The notes under the pieces: generated by a model
Seen by the model: the letters and a program-made list of their open reading frames with translations, nothing else
Told to the model about the DNA's origin: nothing
Database searches by the model: none
Shown here: positions 1 through 5,677 of the stretch, piece by piece
Position numbering within the stretch: position 1 is the stretch's first letter
Layout: every line of letters begins with the position of its first letter
Assembly: GCA_944391895.1 (NCBI GenBank)
Contig: CALXVF010000083.1
Coordinates: 1-5,750, forward strand
Reading direction: 5' to 3'
DNA length: 5,750 nt
From: an uncultured Clostridia bacterium
GTDB taxonomy: Bacteria > Bacillota > Clostridia > TANB77 > CAG-508
Made by a program: the position numbers and the translations under genes

Positions 1-1550
1 TTAATGATTTCATCATATATTCTTTTTATAAAATTATATGTTTCTTTATTAATATTACTTGTACTAGAAGTATCATCCACAGAAAGGTTTGATGTTGGCT
101 CTATTCTTCCACTATATGTTACTTTATCAATATCCATATCTCCATAAATATCCTCTATTTCTTTGTATTGGTCATAATTCCAATTATCTGGGATCTTTCG
201 TCCAATATTACAACTATATCCAGATGACATATCGGCCACAAAACTACTTACAGATAATCCGGCTTTTTCTACTCTTCTACAAACCTCTCTTGGTCCATAA
301 ATTCCCACTCTATATTTTTTATCTATATAATCATTTATAGCTTGGAAGAAAGGTATAATATAAGTTTCTATATCTTCTTCATATACATCCATATCTACTG
401 CAAAATATATTACTGCATTTTCTGGTAGATTATGTTTTCTTGCACCACCTGTTGCTTTAGAAGCTGCTTGTATTCCTTTTGCATAACCAAAATCTTCTAA
501 TTGCCTATTATTGTCTTGAAAAATGAAAAATACTTTTAGTCCTTCTTCAAAAATGACTTTTAATTCATTGTCTCTTAACTCTTTAAAGCTTCTCCCCGTA
601 ATATATCTGCCCACAATGTCATAACCATTTTCTTTTAAAAATCTAGCTCTTTCTCGTGTAATTTCAAATCTAGTATCACATGCATTAGCACTTCTAGTTG
701 TATCTCCACAACTTACTACTAATGCAGACCAAGCTTGCCTTCCACAATAACCATCAACGTCTAACTTCATAAGCGATTGGAAATTTTTCAATGCTGTTGT
801 AACACCATTTCCGAATCCTCCATCAAATCCGTTTGGATCAAATCCGTTTAAATATAATAAGTATTGTAAAATATAAACTAAATTTGTTCTAGTTGAACCA
901 GGGCCTAATACAGGAAGACTACTCATTGTACCTTCTCCCCATCCTCCGTCGACATCTGTTCCTATTTCATATTGTATCATTTTTATAAGAGCTGTGTTCA
1001 TATTTCTATCATATAGACCGTTTGTTGCTATATAATTGTCTAACATATCACTGTATTTTCTATTTATTGCTTGCTGTATTTCTCTAGTTGTAGCATCTCC
1101 ATTACTTATTAAATAATAAGCATCACTTGTAAACAATGCCTTTATTTCCCTTGCTCTTAATCCTCCAGTATAATTATCTATTCCTAATTGGGCCATTGTG
1201 CTAATAATTCCTTGTCGTGTAGCTTCTGAAAACACTGAAATATCATCTGTATTAGATACTTCTATTCTACAAAGCAATGCTAAATTAACTAGTGATATAA
1301 CCATTTTTACTGTAAAATTATTATCAGCATTATTTATTTCACTTAATCCGTCTCCGAAAAGATTATTATATGCTTGTTTTGTCCCATTTCCAAAACCTCC
1401 GTCAACATCTATTCTAAGTAAAATTTGTAAAGCCCTTACGAAACCTACCATTGTATTATAACCTGCTACTCCATCTTCGTCGATATGTACCCATCCTGCA
1501 GAGCCATCAAATTGCTCATTTAACCATTTTTGTGCATCCTTAACATTCAT
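1..1550 (-). CDS. Peptidoglycan-binding protein with DUF1906 glycoside-hydrolase-like domain (3'-truncated by window edge)
   Basis: An open frame of 516 codons runs leftward from ATG at 1550 to the window edge without a stop, so the C-terminus is missing. AGAGGTGA (1563-1556) lies 5 nt before the start. The N-terminal half (about residues 30-280) has PG_binding_1-like modules marked by repeated D-x-DGG[FW]GxGT motifs (near 48-57, 199-208, 242-250) and a last DVDGYCG (264-270). Residues about 295-480 match the Rv2525c-like/DUF1906 fold: GRYITGR at 314-320, IYFAVDMD at 381-388 with candidate acidic residues D386 and D388, GIYGP at 416-420 and a closing W-NYDQY. A Ser/Thr/Asp-rich linker follows (486-500), then the start of another segment. 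The family is thought to act on or bind cell-wall glycan; enzymatic activity is not proven. There is no signal peptide, so export would need lysis or a holin. It is divergent from the GH25 gene and shares its regulatory motif. Confidence 0.85.
   Translation of the reverse strand, partial: MNVKDAQKWLNEQFDGSAGWVHIDEDGVAGYNTMVGFVRALQILLRIDVDGGFGNGTKQAYNNLFGDGLSEINNADNNFTVKMVISLVNLALLCRIEVSNTDDISVFSEATRQGIISTMAQLGIDNYTGGLRAREIKALFTSDAYYLISNGDATTREIQQAINRKYSDMLDNYIATNGLYDRNMNTALIKMIQYEIGTDVDGGWGEGTMSSLPVLGPGSTRTNLVYILQYLLYLNGFDPNGFDGGFGNGVTTALKNFQSLMKLDVDGYCGRQAWSALVVSCGDTTRSANACDTRFEITRERARFLKENGYDIVGRYITGRSFKELRDNELKVIFEEGLKVFFIFQDNNRQLEDFGYAKGIQAASKATGGARKHNLPENAVIYFAVDMDVYEEDIETYIIPFFQAINDYIDKKYRVGIYGPREVCRRVEKAGLSVSSFVADMSSGYSCNIGRKIPDNWNYDQYKEIEDIYGDMDIDKVTYSGRIEPTSNLSVDDTSSTSNINKETYNFIKRIYDEII
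822..849 (-). repeat. Short in-frame direct repeat inside the DUF1906 gene
   Basis: A 13-bp word, ATCAAATCCGTTT on the plus strand, occurs at 822-834 and 837-849, a 15-bp period. It encodes the residues NGFDP-NGFDG at about 235-244, within the last PG_binding_1-like module. Because such modules often carry a G-x-DP-x-x-DG-x-FG pattern, this may be ordinary family sequence reinforced by matching codons rather than a recent duplication. Confidence 0.5.
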
Positions 1551-1601
1551 AAAAATCACCTCTTTTTAAAATTTTTCAAATTAACTATTTGAATTATTAT
1601 T

Positions 1602-1651
1602 ATTTTACTATGCTATAGTTCTATTTGTTTAAAAGTAGAAAAAAGTAGAAA
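1602..1651 (-). promoter_or_regulatory. Tandem 10-bp box plus -10-like hexamer upstream of the DUF1906 gene
   Basis: Read on the minus strand, TTTCTACTTT is repeated exactly in tandem from 1651 to 1632; the plus strand shows AAAAGTAGAA twice, at 1631-1640 and 1641-1650. A -10-like TAAAAT lies at 1607-1602, 34 bp after the start of the second repeat. The position where a -35 would be expected reads AAACAA, which is not consensus. This fits an activator-dependent promoter with a dimer bound just upstream of -35. About 80 nt separate the box from the start codon. The -10 is weak evidence on its own in such AT-rich DNA; the support is the spacing shared with the other two copies. Confidence 0.55.
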
Positions 1652-1673
1652 CTTTCTATTTTTTTCTGTTTTT
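1631..1673. repeat. Imperfect 21-bp inverted repeat formed by the two divergent boxes
   Basis: The minus-strand box (1631-1651) and the plus-strand box (1653-1673) are mirror copies around base 1652, matching at 18 of 21 positions. The differences are C/T, A/G and C/T. The site sits in a 168-bp divergent intergenic region, where neither neighbouring gene ends. It therefore reads as two back-to-back tandem protein-binding sites serving both genes rather than as a terminator. Confidence 0.65.
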
Positions 1674-1702
1674 TCAAAATTGCTTTTATATGTCTATATA
1701 AT
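1653..1702 (+). promoter_or_regulatory. Tandem 10-bp box plus -10 upstream of the GH25 gene
   Basis: TTTCTATTTT and TTTCTGTTTT lie in tandem at 1653-1662 and 1663-1672 with a 10-bp period. TATAAT is at 1697-1702, 34 bp after the start of the second repeat, and the -35 position reads TCAAAA. This is the most degenerate of the three boxes (Y of TTTCTRYTTT is T in both halves). The -10 is close to the gene: transcription would begin at about 1709, at the ribosome-binding site, leaving a leader of only about 10 nt. Either the leader is very short or the true -10 lies slightly upstream. Confidence 0.5.
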
Positions 1703-1708
1703 TTATTT

Positions 1709-1714
1709 GGGTGA
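1709..1714 (+). promoter_or_regulatory. Ribosome-binding site fixing the GH25 start
   Basis: GGGTGA lies 4 nt before ATG at 1719. This favours the start at 1719 over the in-frame ATG at 1680, which would add 13 hydrophobic residues before the canonical GIDVSEYQG beginning of GH25 and would overlap the putative -10. Confidence 0.7.
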
Positions 1715-1718
1715 TATT

Positions 1719-2615
1719 ATGAATAAAGGCATTGACGTATCAGAATATCAAGGAAATATAGATTGGGATAGGGTTAAAAATGATAATATAGAATTTGCCA
1801 TTTTAAAATTTGCAAATATATATGACGATGAAAATATTTATTATGATACTAAATTTGAGAGAAATTATAAAAATTGTAGAGAATTGAATATACCACTTGG
1901 ACTTTATATTTATAATTATTGTAATTACATAGATAATCTGGAAAAAAATATAAAAAAAATATTATCAAAATTAAGTAATATATACTTTGAACTTCCTATT
2001 TTTTTAGATATGGAAGATGATGATATATTATCTGAAGGTAAATCATATTTAAGCCAAATGTGTAAGTATTTTTGCAAAATGATAAGTGAGAGTTCTTTTA
2101 TCCCAGGAATATATGCCAATTTGAATTGGTTAGAAAACTACCTAGATATTTCACAATTTCCAGAGGCAAAAATTTGGGTCGCTCAATATAATTCTGTATG
2201 TACATATAAGAAACCATATATACTTTGGCAATATTCAAACGTTGGAACCGTTAATGGTATATCTGGTAATGTTGACATGAATTATCTATACGAAAATAAT
2301 AAGATTGACTATACTTTAGAATGGCAAAAAGTAATGAATAAAACATATAATTGCAATTTAGAAGAAGATGGAATATTTGGACCTATATGTAAATCAATGG
2401 CACTAAAACATTATTTATATTATAAAAGCCCAATTATTAGTAATACGCATGTATTATTCATTCAGAAATTATTTAATTTACAAGGTTATAACTTAGCTAA
2501 AGATAGTATGTTCGGTCCTAAATGTAAAGAAGCTACAATATCATTTCAAGAAAAAAACAATTTAACTGTAGATGGTTGTGTTGGTCCAGAGGTAACAGAA
2601 GTATTATTAAAGTAA
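1719..2615 (+). CDS. GH25 lysozyme (N-acetylmuramidase) with two C-terminal peptidoglycan-binding repeats
   Basis: This 298-residue protein is a glycoside hydrolase family 25 muramidase, expected to cleave the MurNAc-GlcNAc beta-1,4 bond of peptidoglycan. GH25 hallmarks are present in order: GIDVSEYQGNIDW at 4-16 (D6 on the first strand), FLDMED at 95-100 with the catalytic D-x-E pair D97/E99, GIYAN at 130-134, IWVAQY at 152-157, LWQYS at 169-173 and GNVDMN at 183-188 (D186). From about 200 to 298 there are two PG_binding_1-like repeats, ending in EEDGIFGP (215-222) and TVDGCVGP (283-290), with a partial KDSMFGP between them. No signal peptide is present, as in phage endolysins, so access to the wall should depend on a holin or lysis. 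The SH3b-like gene follows 80 bp downstream but has its own box. Function confidence is high; whether it is phage- or host-derived is open. Confidence 0.93.
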   Translation: MNKGIDVSEYQGNIDWDRVKNDNIEFAILKFANIYDDENIYYDTKFERNYKNCRELNIPLGLYIYNYCNYIDNLEKNIKKILSKLSNIYFELPIFLDMEDDDILSEGKSYLSQMCKYFCKMISESSFIPGIYANLNWLENYLDISQFPEAKIWVAQYNSVCTYKKPYILWQYSNVGTVNGISGNVDMNYLYENNKIDYTLEWQKVMNKTYNCNLEEDGIFGPICKSMALKHYLYYKSPIISNTHVLFIQKLFNLQGYNLAKDSMFGPKCKEATISFQEKNNLTVDGCVGPEVTEVLLK

Positions 2616-2618
2616 ACT

Positions 2619-2669
2619 TTTCTACTTTTTTCTGCTTTTAATTAAAATTGTATCTGTATATTTTATACT
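2619..2669 (+). promoter_or_regulatory. Tandem 10-bp box plus -10 upstream of the SH3b-like gene
   Basis: TTTCTACTTT and TTTCTGCTTT lie in tandem at 2619-2628 and 2629-2638, starting 3 nt after the GH25 stop codon. A -10-like TATACT is at 2664-2669, 35 bp after the start of the second repeat; the -35 position (ATTAAA) is not consensus. Similarity to the GH25 upstream region extends beyond the box: both begin AAACTTT and carry AAAATTG 23-25 bp after the box start. The two upstream regions may share an origin by duplication. Confidence 0.6.
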
Positions 2670-2683
2670 TATTTATAATGAAT

Positions 2684-2691
2684 GGAGGTGA
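2684..2691 (+). promoter_or_regulatory. Strong ribosome-binding site fixing the SH3b-like protein start
   Basis: GGAGGTGA, a near-perfect Shine-Dalgarno, lies 4 nt before ATG at 2696. The in-frame ATGs at 2648 and 2678 lie upstream of or just before this site and would translate through it, so 2696 is preferred. The same GGTGATTTT-ATG context precedes the DUF1906 gene. Confidence 0.8.
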
Positions 2692-2695
2692 TTTT

Positions 2696-3217
2696 ATGAG
2701 TAATCTTTTTTGTATTAATAAAACCGGAGCCTCTTTATCAGTTTATAGCGGTATGGATTTTAAAACTAAAGTTGGTACAATAGGAAACCGTGAAGCTTTT
2801 GTTTTAATGGGATATGAAACATATCCATATATAAATTTTAGAGGCCCAAATTTGAAATTAAGAGATGGTTTCCTAAAAGTTAATTTTGACTTTGTATCCA
2901 ATGGTCTACAAAAATTCCCTTACGGTTCTGCTACAATAAATGGAAAAAAATATAATACATTTCTTATGAAAAGAACTATGAATGTTTATACTGCTGCTGG
3001 AAATTACTGGGGAAAAGTTGCAGGAGGTATGCTTGTTGCAACTAATAGTGATGTTTGTGGTTATACTCATTCAACTTGGAAAGCTGTTGATTATGTAAAG
3101 AGTACTGCTGGTAAATGGGTTAAAGTTGACGGTGATGGTTATGACCACGGTTTTGTTGATTTTGATTTGGGAAATGGATCAATGCCAAGCAATATAGCTT
3201 TATATGGCTCTTGGTAA
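2696..3217 (+). CDS. Small protein with two SH3b-like segments, no recognisable catalytic domain
   Basis: This 173-residue protein looks beta-rich and acidic/aromatic. Two segments resemble bacterial SH3 (SH3b) wall-binding modules: residues about 7-62 (SLSVYSGMDFKTKVGTIGN, then REAFVLMGYE) and about 90-160 (TMNVYTAAGNYWGKVAGG through GKWVKV and GFVDFD). No hydrolase motif, signal peptide, membrane segment or sortase motif is visible. SH3b modules normally serve as C-terminal targeting domains of lysins, so a free-standing one could be a separate wall-binding subunit for a neighbouring hydrolase, a decoy protecting the wall, or a secreted cargo released with the holin. It shares its promoter motif with the two hydrolase genes, suggesting coordinated expression. 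The fold assignment is by pattern only, and the protein could be an unrelated beta-sandwich. Confidence 0.7.
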   Translation: MSNLFCINKTGASLSVYSGMDFKTKVGTIGNREAFVLMGYETYPYINFRGPNLKLRDGFLKVNFDFVSNGLQKFPYGSATINGKKYNTFLMKRTMNVYTAAGNYWGKVAGGMLVATNSDVCGYTHSTWKAVDYVKSTAGKWVKVDGDGYDHGFVDFDLGNGSMPSNIALYGSW

Positions 3218-3247
3218 AAAAAAGGAAGATTTAATCTTCCTTTTTTT
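3217..3247. terminator. Bidirectional Rho-independent terminator between convergent genes
   Basis: GGAAGAT (3224-3230) pairs with ATCTTCC (3234-3240) around a TTA loop. It is flanked by eight A residues on the left (3216-3223) and seven T residues on the right (3241-3247), so it has a stem and a U-tract in either direction. It overlaps the stop codons of both convergent genes, the SH3b-like gene (ends 3217) and the membrane-anchored gene (ends 3246). Confidence 0.92.
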
Positions 3248-4208
3248 ACATTTTAGTTCCAAAATATGTTTCTATTCCTTCCCAATCAGGTGCAGGTGCA
3301 TTATCAAAATATGCCGGATAATTTATAATCCAATAATCAAAATCATGTATTTGTTCATGTATTTTAAATAATTCAGATATATCTTTATTCTCCATTGCTT
3401 TATTTAATTTATCATAAATGCTATTAAATATCTCTTTTGTTTCTTTATCTTTTAATATATTTGCAATGTCTCTAATATTATTTGCTACGGCTCTAAAACA
3501 ACTGTCTTTTGAAAATTCTAGTTCTTCGCCAGTTGGTTCTGTTATAATTTCTGCTTCATTATATAAATTCCAATATATGCTATTTGATTGTTTTAAGTTT
3601 TTTGTTCCATTAATTAGTAGAATTTCCATTGTAGTATGTGCATTTCTTAATTTTGTATTTATTTCTTTCATTTCATTTTCCGAAAGTCCACTTAATGCTT
3701 TTTCTTGCATTGTTATGCATTTTTCTTCGCTTGGCAATTCTAGATTACTATTATGCAAGTAATATGTTGGATTTAATATACTTATTAAGTCTTTATATAA
3801 TTCACTGTTTACCTGATATTCTGTTTCACTTAGTTTAATATTATTATTTTCATATATAGTTAACTGCTTTTCTTCTTCATTATTATATATTTTTATTTCT
3901 ATATAATTTTTTTCACTTGTACTCTCATATGACTTATTTAATTCTTGGCTCTCTATTAATTCTATAATTTTATTAATTTTATCTTGATTTATTATATTGT
4001 ACAAATCTTCTTTTTGACTTGCATTTTCTTCATAAATATGTTTACAAATTATTTTAGTTACATTTTCTATAGTCGTTTTACTTTCTATGTTACTATAATC
4101 ATCATTAATATTTTGTATATTTTCGTTATTTCTTATAAAAAAGAATATCATTGTCCCTGATAGTAAAATAATCATAATTATTATAATTCCTATTACTAAT
4201 TTTTTCAT
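3246..4208 (-). CDS. Membrane-anchored extracytoplasmic protein of unknown function
   Basis: I do not recognise this 320-residue protein. Residues 4-25 form one very hydrophobic segment after MKK and have no lipobox cysteine, so it is probably an uncleaved signal anchor with the remainder outside the cell. Residues 28-150 are Asn/Glu/Lys-rich with a short beta-like stretch (YIEIKIYNN to KQLTIYENN). Residues about 160-300 are helical, and the C-terminus is aromatic and acidic (HDFDYWIINYPAYF at 288-301, then DNAPAPDWEG). TAGGAG (4220-4215) precedes the ATG by 6 nt. It has its own sigma-A-like promoter and lacks the tandem box, so it is probably expressed independently of the lysis genes. Its position between the hydrolases and the holin operon would fit a sensor, inhibitor or immunity role, but nothing in the sequence shows that. 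Confidence 0.85.
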   Translation of the reverse strand: MKKLVIGIIIIMIILLSGTMIFFFIRNNENIQNINDDYSNIESKTTIENVTKIICKHIYEENASQKEDLYNIINQDKINKIIELIESQELNKSYESTSEKNYIEIKIYNNEEEKQLTIYENNNIKLSETEYQVNSELYKDLISILNPTYYLHNSNLELPSEEKCITMQEKALSGLSENEMKEINTKLRNAHTTMEILLINGTKNLKQSNSIYWNLYNEAEIITEPTGEELEFSKDSCFRAVANNIRDIANILKDKETKEIFNSIYDKLNKAMENKDISELFKIHEQIHDFDYWIINYPAYFDNAPAPDWEGIETYFGTKM

Positions 4209-4248
4209 ATAATTCTCCTATCAATAATATCAATATTTTTTATATACA

Positions 4249-4277
4249 AGTATAACATATTAGATATACAATTTCAA
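4249..4277 (-). promoter_or_regulatory. Sigma-A-type promoter of the membrane-anchored gene
   Basis: On the minus strand, TTGAAA (4277-4272) and TATACT (4254-4249) are separated by exactly 17 bp, and a TG one base before the -10 makes it an extended -10 (TGTTATACT). Transcription should begin near 4242, giving a leader of about 34 nt. The -35 lies 10 bp beyond the stop codon of the Spo0A-like gene, and no terminator is visible between them, so readthrough from the operon could add to expression. Confidence 0.75.
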
Positions 4278-4287
4278 TATATTTCCT

Positions 4288-4626
4288 TTATTTTAAATAA
4301 TTCTCAACTATTGTCGTTATAAACATTTTTGGTGTTACTTTTTCCTTTTCTTCTATATAAAAATAATTCATAATATACTCCATATTTGTATTTATATACA
4401 TAAATTCAATACTTTTTTCAATATTCCATTTAATTTTTTTCTTTTCCACTTTTAATTCATTCTCCATTTTTTTATATAATCTATTGTTTAAATCTTCTAT
4501 CAATAATTCGTCTTGAATCCCATTACTAATCGCTATTTTTAAGTATTTATATCCTAGACTTGTCCTATTAAATTTGAATTTGTTAAGCTCTGTATTTATG
4601 TAATCATTTATATTTTTTTTATTCAT
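4288..4626 (-). CDS. Stand-alone Spo0A C-terminal-like DNA-binding protein
   Basis: The protein is 112 residues and aligns along nearly its whole length with the C-terminal effector domain of Spo0A as I recall it from Bacillus. GYKYLKIAIS (25-34) corresponds to GYLYLREAIS. The LLIEDLNNRLYKKM segment (41-54) corresponds to ELLGSITKVLYPDIAKK. KKIKWNIEKSIE (63-74) corresponds to the recognition-helix region SRVERAIRHAIE. TPKMFITTIVENYL (98-111) corresponds to the PTNSEFIAMVADKLRL end. There is no receiver domain, so activity would not be set by its own phosphorylation. The positions matching DNA-contacting E213, R214 and R217 are K66, W67 and E70, implying altered base preference. It follows the holin by about 15 bp. 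ATG at 4626 is preferred (GTGAG 7 nt before it); a GTG at 4638, adding four residues, is possible. It is the best candidate binder of the tandem boxes. Confidence 0.75.
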   Translation of the reverse strand: MNKKNINDYINTELNKFKFNRTSLGYKYLKIAISNGIQDELLIEDLNNRLYKKMENELKVEKKKIKWNIEKSIEFMYINTNMEYIMNYFYIEEKEKVTPKMFITTIVENYLK

Positions 4627-4641
4627 ATCAAAGCTCACATC

Positions 4642-5136
4642 CTATTCTTTTTTATTTTGCTCATCTTTTTTGTTTTCAATTTCTTCGGCATTTTTTTCAA
4701 TAATATTTTGGATAACTTCTAGTCCATTTATCAAAAAATCTGGTAATTTAATTCCTAGCTCACTTAAGTTCTCTAATATACTTCTAAATTCGTTTATTAT
4801 CAAACATCCTAATGTAAACCAACCAAAAAGTATAACAAAGTCGATGTCCACACTAATTAAATTTCCTAAAGTTGATAACATATAAGATGCTAAAAAAGTT
4901 ATTAGTATCAGTATCCAATATCCTACCTTTTTAATTATTCCCATTAACCCTTTTGATGAACTCTCTTTTTTTGTTATTCTTGCTTTAATTGTTCCTGTTA
5001 CAAAATCTATTATATTAAGAATTAAATATCCTAAAAAAAGAACTCTTTGACCACTAAAGAGTTCTGATATTCCTACGATAATAGCACTAAAAATTGAATT
5101 TACAATATTAAAAAATTTCATAATATTATCATTCAT
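4642..5136 (-). CDS. Phage-type holin, toxin-secretion/holin_4 (TcdE-like) family
   Basis: This 164-residue membrane protein has the family layout of holins related to C. difficile TcdE (Pfam Phage_holin_4_1): hydrophobic segments at about 11-25, 32-48, 72-92 and 98-116. The conserved D44-x-x-TG followed by KAR is at the end of the second segment, SSKGLMGIIKK (60-70) in the loop, NEFRSILEN (115-123) and LGIKLPDFL (127-135) after the last segment. A charged tail rich in Lys, Glu and Asn (149-164) is typical of holins. It should form lesions in the cytoplasmic membrane that let signal-less hydrolases reach the wall, or allow non-lytic protein release as proposed for TcdE. AGGAGG sits 4 nt before ATG. 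It is the second-last gene of the operon, 42 bp after the winged-helix gene and just before the Spo0A-like gene. The predicted hydrolases lie on the other side of the window under separate promoters. Confidence 0.92.
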   Translation of the reverse strand: MNDNIMKFFNIVNSIFSAIIVGISELFSGQRVLFLGYLILNIIDFVTGTIKARITKKESSSKGLMGIIKKVGYWILILITFLASYMLSTLGNLISVDIDFVILFGWFTLGCLIINEFRSILENLSELGIKLPDFLINGLEVIQNIIEKNAEEIENKKDEQNKKE

Positions 5137-5178
5137 AAAATCCTCCTTTTCTATAAAAATATAGTTGTTATATACTTT

Positions 5179-5667
5179 TTACTTCTTTTTCTGTATTATT
5201 TTAAGTTCTGGATATATGCAGTAAACAAATGGTATACTACATTGTACTTCATTAAAACATATCTCATCTTGGAATAATAAAATAAATCTATCTGCCTCTG
5301 GAATATTAGGTGATTTAATTCGTAATAGCTTTAGTACTCCTTGTTCATTTGACTTATCTGTAACAATTATATTGTATAGAATATTGTCTGTTGTAAGAAA
5401 TGTAATATATGTTGGATCATATCCTTTATGATAATATTTTAATCTTTTTTTGTACCTGCACAGTACATCTAAAGCATATATCATTTTCATATCAATTGTA
5501 GCTTTATTATAAACAAAAATCTCTCCTTTTCTGTTTATAAAGTTGCCTTGCAAAACATCCTTAAAATTATCATTTGACTTATTAAATAATATCTGTAGGT
5601 GCTTTAAAGTACAGCAACCAAAGTCTTGTATAAAATTTATTATTTTTATTTTTTCATTTTCTAACAT
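5179..5667 (-). CDS. Winged-helix-like protein, possibly DUF5697 family
   Basis: The protein is 162 residues. Residues 1-50 look like a small winged helix: helices around 4-14 and 20-30 (CTLKHLQILF), then a turn and a strand pair (GEIFVYN). The remainder alternates a helix (MKMIYALDVLCRYKK, 60-74) with strands (YITFLTTDN, LYNIIVTD, RFILLFQD, IPFVYCIY). This order resembles, from memory, DUF5697 or replication-relaxation-like proteins found on clostridial mobile elements; I cannot confirm that here. It may be a DNA-binding regulator or mobile-element accessory. AGGAGGG precedes ATG by a few bases and overlaps the stop codon of the upstream gene, and the holin follows after 42 bp, so the genes are probably cotranscribed. 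No tandem box precedes it in the window; the operon promoter lies beyond the right edge. Confidence 0.7.
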   Translation of the reverse strand: MLENEKIKIINFIQDFGCCTLKHLQILFNKSNDNFKDVLQGNFINRKGEIFVYNKATIDMKMIYALDVLCRYKKRLKYYHKGYDPTYITFLTTDNILYNIIVTDKSNEQGVLKLLRIKSPNIPEADRFILLFQDEICFNEVQCSIPFVYCIYPELKIIQKKK

Positions 5668-5677
5668 ATAATCCCTC

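Noticed and set aside
267..280. Another tandem TTCTAC pair resembling the regulatory box
   Set aside because: The period is 8 bp, not 10, and it lies inside the DUF1906 coding region (encoding a CRRVEK stretch), away from any start codon.
1198..1461. Plus-strand open frame opposite the DUF1906 gene
   Set aside because: It is antisense to a well-supported domain-containing gene, has no ribosome-binding site and no recognisable product.
1631..1673. The inverted repeat as a Rho-independent terminator
   Set aside because: The arms are A/T only apart from a few C/G, the loop is one base, and no gene ends there; the position between two divergent starts fits regulatory sites.
1680..1718. Upstream ATG extending the GH25 protein by 13 hydrophobic residues, possibly a signal peptide
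   Set aside because: It has no ribosome-binding site, is too short with no charged N-region or cleavage site, and overlaps the predicted -10; ATG at 1719 has GGGTGA correctly placed.
3617..3630. Single AGTAGAA word in the membrane-anchored gene
   Set aside because: It is one isolated half-site within coding sequence, as expected by chance in AT-rich DNA.
3418..3838. Plus-strand open frames opposite the membrane-anchored gene
   Set aside because: They are hydrophobic shadow translations of an AT-rich gene on the other strand, which has its own promoter, ribosome-binding site and terminator.
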